DNA of 64,000 bases, taken from the NCBI GenBank assembly GCA_050298535.1, contig JBNKUI010000083.1, forward strand, positions 1-64,000, read 5' to 3'. Under the pieces are notes generated by a model. The model had not been told where the DNA came from, searched no databases, and worked only from the letters and a program-made list of their open reading frames with translations. This DNA is from JABDMH01 sp050298535 (GTDB taxonomy: Bacteria > Bacteroidota > Bacteroidia > Chitinophagales > Saprospiraceae). A program made the translations under genes and the position numbers. This document shows positions 36,401-44,253 of the stretch, one piece after another; position 1 is the first letter of the stretch, and every line of letters begins with the position of its first letter.

Positions 36401-37292
36401 TTGGAATCACAGCCTCATTTGTCAGAGGCATACCCAGTCTGGATACCTGTATCCAATCGCCACTATATTCAGGATTGGAAGTGGCACTCAACGTACGGAT
36501 TGAAGGTCTGCTGGCAGAAGCCCAAACACCGATCACATAATCTGGATCCAGTATGGAAGTGGGTTCTGCAGGAGCTCCCGCTTTGCGAAGTGTCGAAATG
36601 GGAACCTGAATAGCAAGAGCACTTACGTTATAGCAAGCCAATCCATCCACAGGGGCACCATTTTGTCGTGGTGCATCTCCCAGGTCAAATATTCCTCCCA
36701 GATCTACGAAGAAGGGATCATCTGTCGGTCCGGCAAACACCACCTCTCCTGTAGAGGCTGAAGTGATCGCAGAAGACCAAAGTGATTCATAGGAGGATCC
36801 GAGACCGGCCATTCCCCCAATAGATCTTTCGCCAATATTATTGGGAGGGACTATTCCATTTGCAATGATGGTTTCAAAGGTGTTTCCACCATCCATACTC
36901 CGCTCCAAAGTGTACGTGGCTTTCTGGTTTTCAGCACCAAGTCGGATATTAAAGAAAGTGGAAGGATCTTCATTTTCAATATTGAAGGTAAATCGATAAG
37001 TTATCTCATCACCGGGTATTGATGCATCATTATCCACATGGATTTCATAGCGAATGTTCTCCCCAAATGTGTAGTAGTTGGGACCGCCGTGAGGTAGTTG
37101 TAGTGGTACATAAGTAGCGATTATAGTCACGGTGTTTGGATCATCCGGACTTCGGAACGCGTATAAATCCACATTATCAGCAAGCGGGTCAGAGGAAATC
37201 AAGGGAGCTTCTCTGTGACTTGAAGAAAATGCGGTGGCGTATACTAGCATACACCATAGTAGGGTCATATATTTTAATAAATAACTATTCAT
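33435..37292 (-). CDS. DUF4331 protein with two beta-propeller-like repeats and a type IX secretion tail
   Basis: The 1285-residue protein has a signal peptide (about 1-23), a full DUF4331 domain (about 24-568), two homologous repeats of about 300 residues, and a Por-secretion-type C-terminal tail (about 1205-1285; AIVYPNPTFNDLNLEF ... STGMYIISI). The repeats share VSSNTDSLVYVFQ, DADGIYY, VLYQLNRTDNVINAYS, VVAQDASDAN, INLWG and FLTDVGEASS, and look like beta-propeller blades. The tail predicts export by the type IX system to the cell surface. The 564-residue paralogue gene is 42 bp upstream. Both probably belong to the sigma-controlled locus. Ligand binding or adhesion is inferred; no catalytic site is evident. 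Confidence 0.9.
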   Translation of the reverse strand: MNSYLLKYMTLLWCMLVYATAFSSSHREAPLISSDPLADNVDLYAFRSPDDPNTVTIIATYVPLQLPHGGPNYYTFGENIRYEIHVDNDASIPGDEITYRFTFNIENEDPSTFFNIRLGAENQKATYTLERSMDGGNTFETIIANGIVPPNNIGERSIGGMAGLGSSYESLWSSAITSASTGEVVFAGPTDDPFFVDLGGIFDLGDAPRQNGAPVDGLACYNVSALAIQVPISTLRKAGAPAEPTSILDPDYVIGVWASASRPSIRTLSATSNPEYSGDWIQVSRLGMPLTNEAVIPIGSKDYWNSLTPYDELAETNLDEFFYNPELALYMDDDQFGGAVPAFGPLRIQKASLGMFDFSNGGDGVSALAGGDLTGTAFEAFSDLLLLPGKPRSVDLWPIFHTGVPNAIPYQLATGKAGNPVAAGKPFIHNFLPNGGDMLRLNMAVPVTARDDANFSTLGLVQAAVLGLTAEPYNTSAAMEFIPNMDGFPNGRRLEDDVTRIELQAVGGIVLAAVGLWYDDYDPSAGESPVTTDLLDVLTYSTGVEQNDKSFTSAFPYLAMPHSGTGPCSGEIVPTTIMEDEVVSTFFVSSNTDSLVYVFQKLTDGTIAKQSFEVEANDADGIYYDEQNDVFYQLNRTDNVINAYSGVSNSIMTGDPLELTATSTSDFSNGREIAVSDNMLVVAQDASDANEMTNKLVTYQISPTEITFVKENISPINLWGLQFAGSDLIAIEDNSNRVAIFEDFLATDEGDIDVSTSITVDSLVRTHGITYWTQDDIMFLTDVGEASSADDGAYIVIEDFQTAMMDGTISLDEQTKVAGPATFLGNPVDIAYDPTDQMIYVAERANDGGRVLGFDYTSSGNAAPSYNSQVGGSSAIYLSGMVTDTMVEAEMVSDFYVSSNTDSLVYVFQRLSDGSISSSTFEVMARDADGIYYDRDNDVLYQLNRTDNVINAYSNVKSSIMTGDPLQLTATSSSDFINGREIAVMGDMLVVAQDASDANDMTNKFVIYQISADAIEYVKEHTVDINLWGIQFMGSDLVAIEDNSNMVSIYSDFLSQPDGAVTASQSIMVDGLVRTHGITYVMDQDIMILTDVGEASSAEDGAYFIINDFTGSIADGVISADEQRVIAGDQTLLGNPVDIAYDAYDGMIFVAERANGGGRVLGFNFGDIGNVAPSFNMMVPGASAIYLDEADSTTTAVINTVEGSFEAIVYPNPTFNDLNLEFNGKKKLYRNARVTISDLSGQIMHQQIIDNNRTVINTRNLSTGMYIISISGDSFHKAMKFSKVE
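33725..34635 (-). repeat. Propeller repeat B of the 1285-residue protein
   Basis: This is the coding repeat from VSDFYVSSNTD to SAIYLDEAD. It aligns along its whole length with repeat A (34650-35560), about 925 bp away. The two copies keep long identical peptide stretches but differ at many synonymous positions, so the duplication is not very recent. The boundaries are approximate. Confidence 0.85.
34650..35560 (-). repeat. Propeller repeat A of the 1285-residue protein
   Basis: This is the first copy of the internal duplication, from VSTFFVSSNTD to SAIYLSGM. It shares RTDNVINAYS, IMTGDPL, NGREIAV, VRTHGITY and YVAERAN-type blocks with repeat B. The boundaries are approximate. Confidence 0.85.
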
Positions 37293-37334
37293 TTTTCACT
37301 TATTTAATTTCGTAATCGATTGATTTGTAGTGTT

Positions 37335-39029
37335 TTACTGTCCTATTTCAGTGCCGCGCCATGGCATGGCCACATAGGGAAACGCGGTCTTAAATGGTTT
37401 ATCATTTTTCTCTACACCCGTAGAATAGGTGAGCACATCCAGCAAATCTTGTGTGACAGGACTGGCACTGGTTGCAGGATCATAGTCATCGTACCATAAT
37501 CCTACGGCAGCCAATACTACACCGGCAACAGCCTGTAGTTCGATGCGTGTCACATCGTCCTCCAGTCGTCTCCCGTTAGGAAACCCATCCATGTTGGGCA
37601 AAAATTCCAGTTCAGCAGTAGTATTGAAAGGTGCTACGGTGAGACCAATGGCTGCTGCCTGGACAAGGCCGAGACTACTAAAATTGGGATCAGTGCGTGG
37701 GGTAGGAGGTACAGCCATATTAAGTCTAAGCATATCCCCGCCATTTGGAAGGAAGTTGTGGATGAAGGGTTTGCCTGCAGCTAGTGGATTTCCATCTTTC
37801 CCTGTGGCCAGTTGATAAGGGATCGCATTTGGAACTCCTGTGTGGAATATAGGCCACAGGTCTACACTTCGTGGGTTGCCTGGTATCAAGAGTAGATCTC
37901 CAAAGGCTTCGAAAGCTGTGCCGGTAAGATCAGACCCCGCCAGTGCCGAAACTCCGTCGCCACCATTGGAGAAGTCAAACATTCCCAGCGATGATTTTTG
38001 GATACGCAACGCTGCAAAAGCAGGTACTGCTCCACCAAACTGATCATCGTCCATATACAATGCGAGCTCAGGATTGTAAAAGAATGCGTCAAGGGATGTG
38101 TCATTGATTTCATCGTAAGGACTCATTCGATTCCACATATCCTTAAAGCCAATAGGAATGACTGCTTCATTTGCTAGAGGCATTCCAAGACGTGACACTT
38201 GCACCCAGTCATCAGAATATGTCACAGAACCATCTTCGGAGCGAGTACTGATAGCTGGTCTGCTGGCAGATGCCCAGACTCCGATGACATAATCCGGATC
38301 CAGGATGGATGTAGGCTCATCTGGTGCCGTTGATTTTAGAAGTGTTGAAATAGGAATTTGGAGGGCCAGAGTATGCACATTGTACCTGGCCAGACCATCG
38401 CGGGCCGCTCCACTTTGTCTGGGAACATCTCCTAAATCAAAAATGGCACCTAGATCTACAAAGAAGGGATCGTCGATGGGGCCTGCAAATACGGTTTCTC
38501 CAGAACTCGCCTGAGTAATCGCTGCATTGTAAACGGTGGCATAGTCCATGCCTAATCCAGCTGCTCCTTCGATTGAACGGGGACCGATATTATTGGGTGG
38601 TACAATACCCTCTACTATAATGGTATCGAAAGTCATTCCTCCATCCATGCTACGTTCTAGCGTATAAGTAGCTTTTTGATTTTGAGCACCTAATCGGATA
38701 TTGAAAAATGTGCCTGGGTCTTCATGGGTGATATGGAAGGTAAAACGGTACGTAATGTCATCGCCTGATGTAGTCACATCATTGTCAATATGGATTTCAT
38801 ATCGAATATTCTCACCAAAAGTGTAGTAGTTAGGACCGCCGTAGGGTGATTCACCGGGGATGTAATTAGCGATGATGGTCACCGTATTGGGATCATCAGG
38901 ACTTCTAAACGCATAGAGGTCCGTATTATCGGCCAGTGGATCACTGGCAATGAGAGGTGCTTCGCGATGTGAGGATGCCCAAATAGAGGACGTCACCAAC
39001 ATGCAGATGCACGTAAAAATCTCTTTCAT
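37335..39029 (-). CDS. Full-length DUF4331-domain secreted protein
   Basis: The 564-residue protein has a signal peptide (about 1-18) and a DUF4331 domain from SSHREAPLIASDPLADNTDL to VEKNDKPFKTAFPYVAMPW. It is closely similar to the first 568 residues of the neighbouring 1285-residue protein, so the pair arose by tandem duplication. This copy has no propeller and no type IX tail, so the final location may differ (periplasm or another route). A TAGGTTTG promoter element lies about 70 bp upstream, outside the sigma/anti-sigma operon. Confidence 0.9.
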   Translation of the reverse strand: MKEIFTCICMLVTSSIWASSHREAPLIASDPLADNTDLYAFRSPDDPNTVTIIANYIPGESPYGGPNYYTFGENIRYEIHIDNDVTTSGDDITYRFTFHITHEDPGTFFNIRLGAQNQKATYTLERSMDGGMTFDTIIVEGIVPPNNIGPRSIEGAAGLGMDYATVYNAAITQASSGETVFAGPIDDPFFVDLGAIFDLGDVPRQSGAARDGLARYNVHTLALQIPISTLLKSTAPDEPTSILDPDYVIGVWASASRPAISTRSEDGSVTYSDDWVQVSRLGMPLANEAVIPIGFKDMWNRMSPYDEINDTSLDAFFYNPELALYMDDDQFGGAVPAFAALRIQKSSLGMFDFSNGGDGVSALAGSDLTGTAFEAFGDLLLIPGNPRSVDLWPIFHTGVPNAIPYQLATGKDGNPLAAGKPFIHNFLPNGGDMLRLNMAVPPTPRTDPNFSSLGLVQAAAIGLTVAPFNTTAELEFLPNMDGFPNGRRLEDDVTRIELQAVAGVVLAAVGLWYDDYDPATSASPVTQDLLDVLTYSTGVEKNDKPFKTAFPYVAMPWRGTEIGQ

Positions 39030-39099
39030 ACAAATAGATTTAGGTTAATGAAGAATTATTGTCGATCACCTCAAGTCGATAACTTTTGGAAGATCATTT

Positions 39100-39107
39100 C
39101 AAACCTA
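39100..39107 (-). promoter_or_regulatory. Bacteroidota-type -7 element (TAnnTTTG) of the DUF4331 pair
   Basis: The minus strand reads TAGGTTTG, an exact match to the Bacteroidota housekeeping -7 motif, about 70 bp upstream of the start codon at 39029. A TTC rather than TTG lies roughly 20 bp further upstream. This suggests basal transcription from the primary sigma factor; ECF-dependent control may be additional. Confidence 0.4.
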
Positions 39108-39193
39108 TCTACGAGTATGAATGCTGAACCGGATTTTTCCGAATGAAAAAACCTCTAGAGTATGGATAACAATCTAGCGAGGAAAGGTAGAAT

Positions 39194-39958
39194 TTAGACG
39201 CCTACAGTACCTATCAATTGTGTCAGGGTAGGAACCTGACTGCCGCCCGCTGGCTCTATGGTAATGGCATATGTAGCGGTTCCATCTTCAAAATCAACGG
39301 GTACTATCGGATCCTGGTCACCACTAAATACAGTAAGTGGAATTGGATTTTGGCCTTCCTTCAATGACCAAAGTTGGAAGGACTGATTTGCTCCAATTTG
39401 CGGAAGGTTTATGATTTGTATGAAGTTTTGTTGGGTGCCCGGGTTAGTGTGGAATACCAGCTGCGTCTCCGGATAATTATCCGTAGGAGTCATTCGTAAT
39501 GGCTGATTATCGGGCTGTCGGAGATTTTCAAGCAAAGCGAAACGAGTCGTATTAATTGCCGAAATGGAATCACAGGTCACCTGAAGATCAATCAGCTGCT
39601 GCTGTACAGCGGTCAACTGATTTTGAATCCTCATGATATAGAAAAGAAATCCGATCAAAGCTGCACCTAATAGCAAGCTAAGCCATCGGAAAGGATTGGA
39701 GTTATTAGGTTTTTCTTTGGGAGGTACGATCTTGTCTGATTTGATAGAAGAAATGATTTCGTCTTCCAGACCTTTTCGAGGAGCGATACCTCTCTCCTGT
39801 GCAAAGGATTGAAGTGCATTCTGTATCTCCAGATAGTCCTGGGCTAATTCAGGAAATTCCTGCATATAGGCTTCTACCCTCCGAGATTCTTCCTCAGAGA
39901 GCAACTGTAAAGCGTATTGCTCCAGTATACCTGATGCTCTAATTTCCTCTAGTGTCAC
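39194..39958 (-). CDS. Anti-sigma factor (RskA-like)
   Basis: The 254-residue protein starts at GTG, the GTGA overlap giving the sigma gene's stop. It has a cytoplasmic N-terminal helical domain (about 1-75, LEQYALQLLSEEESRRVEAY, no HxxxCxxC zinc motif), one transmembrane helix (about 91-109), a coiled stretch, and a periplasmic RskA-type beta domain (FIQIINLPQIGANQSFQLWS). It should hold the ECF sigma factor inactive until a surface or periplasmic signal triggers its release. Being next to the DUF4331 genes, it is the likely regulator of that locus. Confidence 0.92.
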   Translation of the reverse strand: MTLEEIRASGILEQYALQLLSEEESRRVEAYMQEFPELAQDYLEIQNALQSFAQERGIAPRKGLEDEIISSIKSDKIVPPKEKPNNSNPFRWLSLLLGAALIGFLFYIMRIQNQLTAVQQQLIDLQVTCDSISAINTTRFALLENLRQPDNQPLRMTPTDNYPETQLVFHTNPGTQQNFIQIINLPQIGANQSFQLWSLKEGQNPIPLTVFSGDQDPIVPVDFEDGTATYAITIEPAGGSQVPTLTQLIGTVGV

Positions 39959-40551
39959 CTAATAAAGATTAAAATCAATGTTGTTATCAATATAAATAGC
40001 CCTAAAAAGGTCTTCTTTTCATTTTTTAAACGGGATCTTAAAATATCAATGGCTTTCTTAACTCGGGTTTTAATTGTGCCGAGTGGAATACCAAATTCAT
40101 CGGACAATTCTTTTTGGGTATATCCTTTGAGATAGAGATGCTCCAGAACAAATGAGTACTTGTCATCCAGCCCTTCCAGAAGTGCGGTAGAATCGAGTGT
40201 TTCAGTTTTGATCGTGGTCACTTCAGTGTTATGTACGTTAGGATCTACTGTTTCGGATTTTTGTTCTGCCTGAAAAGTTTTAAGCCGACTAATGTCGATG
40301 GCTGTGTTCCTCGTGATTCTTGACATCCAGGTGAATAGGGTGGACTTCTCGTCGTCAAACTGATTAATACTGTTCCAAATCTTGAGAAATGATTTTTGCA
40401 GAGCATCTTCGGCGTGTGCCTTATTATGACGTAGGACTCTAAATGCTATCCCGTACAAAGCATCAGAATAGTGACGATACAGCAATCTAAGGCCTGCTTC
40501 ATCCCTTGCCATCATTCGACTTACAATTTCCTGATTGATGTCTTCTGCCAA
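39955..40551 (-). CDS. ECF-type RNA polymerase sigma factor with a hydrophobic C-terminal tail
   Basis: The 198-residue protein has sigma-70 region 2 (ALYGIAFRVLRHNKAHAEDA, FTWMSRITRNTAIDI) and region 4 (YTQKELSDEFGIPLGTIKTR). After region 4 comes KNEKKTFLGLFILITTLILI and then FIR, a hydrophobic stretch of about 17 residues flanked by basic residues. It resembles a membrane anchor, which is unusual for a sigma factor. The anti-sigma gene overlaps its stop by 4 bp. The gene pair should control the adjacent DUF4331 locus and possibly itself. Confidence 0.93.
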   Translation of the reverse strand: MAEDINQEIVSRMMARDEAGLRLLYRHYSDALYGIAFRVLRHNKAHAEDALQKSFLKIWNSINQFDDEKSTLFTWMSRITRNTAIDISRLKTFQAEQKSETVDPNVHNTEVTTIKTETLDSTALLEGLDDKYSFVLEHLYLKGYTQKELSDEFGIPLGTIKTRVKKAIDILRSRLKNEKKTFLGLFILITTLILIFIR

Positions 40552-40602
40552 GTACAGTAGTATTTTAAATAAGACTTATAAAATTAACTATTTCGCTGGT
40601 AT

Positions 40603-41460
40603 TTACTTGTTATAACTAATTTTTCCATCAGGCAGTGTACATGGTATTCCTTGTTGCGCGGTCTCTCTCGAGGGTAAAATCTCGCAATTATCCCATAATC
40701 CGGTTTTTAGCGATTCGGCATAGGTCGTAGGTAGATCACAGTCTATCATTGCAGCATATGCTGCATGACGATCATAGTCAAAATGATTGAATTGATAGTT
40801 AATTACATCTTTTTCAGGGCTTAATGCCAAATACCAGACACGATGAGTTCCATCGTTTGGCGGCATTCCAATGACTCCGGCATTGAACCAATGCTTACCA
40901 TTATTGCCGTGATGAAATGGAATGCCGGAATGTCCGGCAAAAATCAAATCACTACCAGATTCATCGAAAATTCTTTCCTTTTTCTCCCATGCGGTACTTT
41001 CAAAGATAAATTCAGCGGTTTCTGAAAAAGAGCCATGAACCACTCGTGCTGAAAATTGGTAGTAGTTGAAAGCAAGGGTACTGGGTAGTGTCCTTAGCCA
41101 TTCAATGGAAGGCGTACTAATGTTGTTTAGAGCAAATTGGTACCAGACCTGAGAAAAGCGATCACATCTGCCGCCTTGGCTGAAATTACATCCACAGTCT
41201 GCTGCGCCAGACCTTAACTGCTCCTCCACATTGCCTGCAATACAATGAATACCCCATTCTCGGATACAGGTAATACATTCCTCAGGGAAGGCACAATATC
41301 CGGCAATGTCACCTGTGCAGATGACATTTTCTACGGGGATGTCACTCTTGAAACAAAGCTCCTGCAATGCCTCTAGAGCATGAATATTACTGTACGGACC
41401 ACCAAAAATCAGGATAGGTCCTTCTATGCTTCCGATATTAATATGATTGGCTGGATCCAC
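40603..41460 (-). CDS. Metallophosphoesterase-family protein with altered metal-site motifs
   Basis: The 285-residue protein starts at GTG; no ATG is available near the conserved N-terminus. It has the calcineurin-like phosphoesterase order: FGGPYSNIHALEAL (19-32) in place of a D-x-H-GN motif, CTGD (D51), AGNVEE (76-80, usually GNHE), VVHG (H142) and AGHSG (usually GHTH). Several metal ligands are thus replaced. A cluster DCGCNFSQGGRCD (C89, C91, C99) is added. From memory, a conserved subfamily shares these features, so it is not simply decayed. It overlaps the symporter gene by 23 bp and ends the SusCD operon. The substrate is unknown. Confidence 0.82.
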   Translation of the reverse strand: MDPANHINIGSIEGPILIFGGPYSNIHALEALQELCFKSDIPVENVICTGDIAGYCAFPEECITCIREWGIHCIAGNVEEQLRSGAADCGCNFSQGGRCDRFSQVWYQFALNNISTPSIEWLRTLPSTLAFNYYQFSARVVHGSFSETAEFIFESTAWEKKERIFDESGSDLIFAGHSGIPFHHGNNGKHWFNAGVIGMPPNDGTHRVWYLALSPEKDVINYQFNHFDYDRHAAYAAMIDCDLPTTYAESLKTGLWDNCEILPSRETAQQGIPCTLPDGKISYNK

Positions 41461-42802
41461 TACTGTACAATATCACTGGTAAACGATGTAAAAGAAAGCA
41501 GGCAAACAGTCCCCAAAGATTAACCCATAGCAATGCGGCATATTTTCCATCTGTAAAAATAAGCATCTCCGGCACAAGATCGGCTGCCAGTATGATCCCC
41601 AGAAGAATCCCAAAGAGTACCGGGAGATGAAATGACAACCTATGTGATTTTTTGTTCCAGAGTAAAAATACAGGTGCCAGCCCCATGACCATGGTGCCAC
41701 TAATAGTAGTCGCCGAAAGAATTTCTGGTTTTAGGAAGATCGGCAATGTACCAGCAATGGCCAGTGCAGTCATCACAATTCGGCCTGTTTTGACCGGATG
41801 GCTAAAGTTGAATTTTAAATCCAGAACTGTCAGTTTTGAGAAACTGGAAAAAGTAGAATCCAAAGTAGAAGCAGCTGAAGTGACCATAATAAAATTCATG
41901 AGCAACATCCCTGCTACGCCTAGAAGTTTACCTACTTCTACAGGTGCTTGTCCTGCCAGACCGTTGAAACGAGCAAAAATACCCACAAAAGAAAAAGAGA
42001 GGATCAATAGAAATCCAATTGGAGCGGCAAAAAGATAACTCTTTAAAGTAGTTCTACTATCTGCGATAAATCCGCGATCTGTCATGACTGGATCGTGGAA
42101 GGGATAGCTAAAAATCTGCAAGAATGCAGCCAGAGCGAGATTAAGACCAGTTGACATTTGCCACGATCCGGATGCCACATATGAAATCATGCCGTTGCTG
42201 GAGAGCGGAAAGATGTAAAGGAGTAGAACGAAAAGGAGCATTCCAAAAAACACCATTTGAATGGTGTCTGTTAGCAGTGAACTCCTCAAGCCACCTTTTA
42301 ATGTGTAAAGAAGCGTTAATACAGTAAATACTGCAATGGCAATGTAATACGGAGTACTACCCAATGGTCCAAAGTAGCTACCAATAACCATCGTATTCGA
42401 CCAGACCTCATTGAAGAGTCTAATGGCAATAAGGATAGTAAATAAAATAATAGCGCCTCGTCCAAATTTTAATCGAATAAAGTCATGCATACTTGCAAAG
42501 CCACCTTTTTCCCTTAACTGGTAGATAATAATGCCGGCAACTACAAAGGATAAATAGTAGATAGCATAGGCAAATCCTCCAACGAAACCAAACTCCTGAC
42601 CGAGATTTGCACCATTGGTAATTGACTTTGCAAAGATCCAGGAGATTACCAGACTACTAGTTAGTATCCATGTGCCCGGCTGCGTACCGCTACTGGATTT
42701 GGCAGAAAAAAAAGATGCTGCATTTTTAGAATATGGTGCCACTGCCAGAAAAAGGATTCCAAATAAAATTAGGATTGTCCATTGCAAGGTCAATTCATCC
42801 AT
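41438..42802 (-). CDS. Sodium:solute symporter (SSS family)
   Basis: The protein has 454 residues from ATG at 42802, which is preceded by AGGGA five bases after the SusD stop; an upstream ATG at 42823 lies inside susD. It has about 12-13 transmembrane helices with the SSS motifs YTLKGGLRSSLLTDTIQMVFF and TSAASTLDSTFSSFSKLTV. It should carry a small organic solute or anion across the inner membrane with Na+. It is encoded between SusD and a phosphoesterase, so it is the inner-membrane partner of the SusCD outer-membrane importer. The solute cannot be named from sequence. Confidence 0.9.
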   Translation of the reverse strand: MDELTLQWTILILFGILFLAVAPYSKNAASFFSAKSSSGTQPGTWILTSSLVISWIFAKSITNGANLGQEFGFVGGFAYAIYYLSFVVAGIIIYQLREKGGFASMHDFIRLKFGRGAIILFTILIAIRLFNEVWSNTMVIGSYFGPLGSTPYYIAIAVFTVLTLLYTLKGGLRSSLLTDTIQMVFFGMLLFVLLLYIFPLSSNGMISYVASGSWQMSTGLNLALAAFLQIFSYPFHDPVMTDRGFIADSRTTLKSYLFAAPIGFLLILSFSFVGIFARFNGLAGQAPVEVGKLLGVAGMLLMNFIMVTSAASTLDSTFSSFSKLTVLDLKFNFSHPVKTGRIVMTALAIAGTLPIFLKPEILSATTISGTMVMGLAPVFLLWNKKSHRLSFHLPVLFGILLGIILAADLVPEMLIFTDGKYAALLWVNLWGLFACFLLHRLPVILYSSGSSQSY

Positions 42803-42807
42803 AGTCC

Positions 42808-44244
42808 CTATTTGTCCCACCACACCGGGCTGTTTACACTATTATTGTTTTCAGCAGTAGCCGCGTTAAAGTTTGTAGCATTAAGTGCTTGCTCATCTGT
42901 CGGATAGGGTAGCCTTACCGGTATTAAATCATTATTGAGACTTGCCGAAATGGGTTTAAGTACAGGGTAGCCAGTTCTGCGATAATCGATCCAGCCTTCA
43001 TATCCATTAATTATATTAGCTATCCATTTCTGTGTAATAATTTGACCAAGCTTATCCTTTCCATCTTTCCCATATAAAGCTTTTTCACTCAGATAAGATG
43101 GTGGCATAGAAGTATTCCAATATTCGAAAGCTAAATGAATAGCTTGATCATACAATAATTTGGCATCTGCCATAATTAGTCCTCTTTCAGCTGCTTCTGC
43201 TAGGAAGAATTGAGTCTCCCATGCTGTCATGAAGTTAGCGTCCAAGTCTCCCGTGTGCTCACGAAATATGGTCCCTGACAATGAATAGTCCGATACGGAT
43301 ATAGAAGTCTGGGATGCGTCGGGTCCGTTAAGTAATCCTTTGTACGTGGGTTCAGACAAATTATTGGAAATGGGACGAAAATATATGGATAAACGTGGAT
43401 CATTGAGATCTTTCAGAATTTCTTCCATAGTCTCTGAAAGAACAAAAAGATTAAAATCGCCTTCCCTGAGAATGGCCATCCTAAAACTATTTGGCTGACC
43501 ATCGGTAAAGTTAAAGATTGCATTTTGTTCATTCTCTACCATATATCTACCATCATTGAAGACCGTCTGCAGTGCCTGCTCAACATTAATACGGCCGGAT
43601 ATCCGCATCAAATATTTTATTTTTAAGGAGTTGGCAAATCTAATCCAATTATCAAGATTTCCCTCGAATAATATGTCGCCCTCCAATTGTTGGACGCCCT
43701 GATAATTCATGATTTTTTCGATAGCCTGATCGATATTTGCCAGAATACCGTCAGGTCCCAAGTAGATCATTTCCTGGGTATCATATTTGGGTGAGACATT
43801 ACCTTCACTGCCCCTCAATGCTTCTGAGTAGGGCACGTCACCATATAAATCTGTAAGGACTGCTGTCAAATATGCCTTCAGTATTAGTGCTGGTCCCTCA
43901 TAAACCTGGATGACAGGACTTTCTCTTGACTGCCGGAGCAATATTTCATTGTCACGAAGATTTTTGTATAGAATGGGCCATGGATTACCGCCAAATTGCG
44001 GTTCCGTCAGACTATGTCTATCAAACAAATTAAAGTCAATTTGAGTGAAGTATTGGCCCAGCAAGTTTCCTGCAACAAATCCCTCGTACGACATTTCTTC
44101 ACCAAAAGAGTATATGATTTGGCGGAGAAGTAATTCAGGTTGAACTTGCCCGGGAGCATTGGGATTAGTATTTATTTCGTCAAAGTCCTTGTTGCAAGCA
44201 TATATACCTATAATACATAAAATGCAAATGATAAGTTTTCTCAT
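42808..44244 (-). CDS. SusD/RagB-family outer-membrane lipoprotein
   Basis: The 478-residue protein has a lipoprotein signal (IGIYAC, Cys17) and the SusD-like_2 type fold: NKDFDEINTNPNAPGQVQPE at the start, TPR-like helices such as LILKAYLTAVLTDLYGDVPY, and a C-terminal WIANIINGYEGWIDYRRTGYP. It forms the surface lid of the SusC-type transporter encoded 9 bp upstream and binds its ligand. The following symporter and phosphoesterase genes suggest a small-molecule rather than a polysaccharide system, because no glycoside hydrolase is present. Confidence 0.95.
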   Translation of the reverse strand: MRKLIICILCIIGIYACNKDFDEINTNPNAPGQVQPELLLRQIIYSFGEEMSYEGFVAGNLLGQYFTQIDFNLFDRHSLTEPQFGGNPWPILYKNLRDNEILLRQSRESPVIQVYEGPALILKAYLTAVLTDLYGDVPYSEALRGSEGNVSPKYDTQEMIYLGPDGILANIDQAIEKIMNYQGVQQLEGDILFEGNLDNWIRFANSLKIKYLMRISGRINVEQALQTVFNDGRYMVENEQNAIFNFTDGQPNSFRMAILREGDFNLFVLSETMEEILKDLNDPRLSIYFRPISNNLSEPTYKGLLNGPDASQTSISVSDYSLSGTIFREHTGDLDANFMTAWETQFFLAEAAERGLIMADAKLLYDQAIHLAFEYWNTSMPPSYLSEKALYGKDGKDKLGQIITQKWIANIINGYEGWIDYRRTGYPVLKPISASLNNDLIPVRLPYPTDEQALNATNFNAATAENNNSVNSPVWWDK

Positions 44245-44253
44245 TATTCTCGA

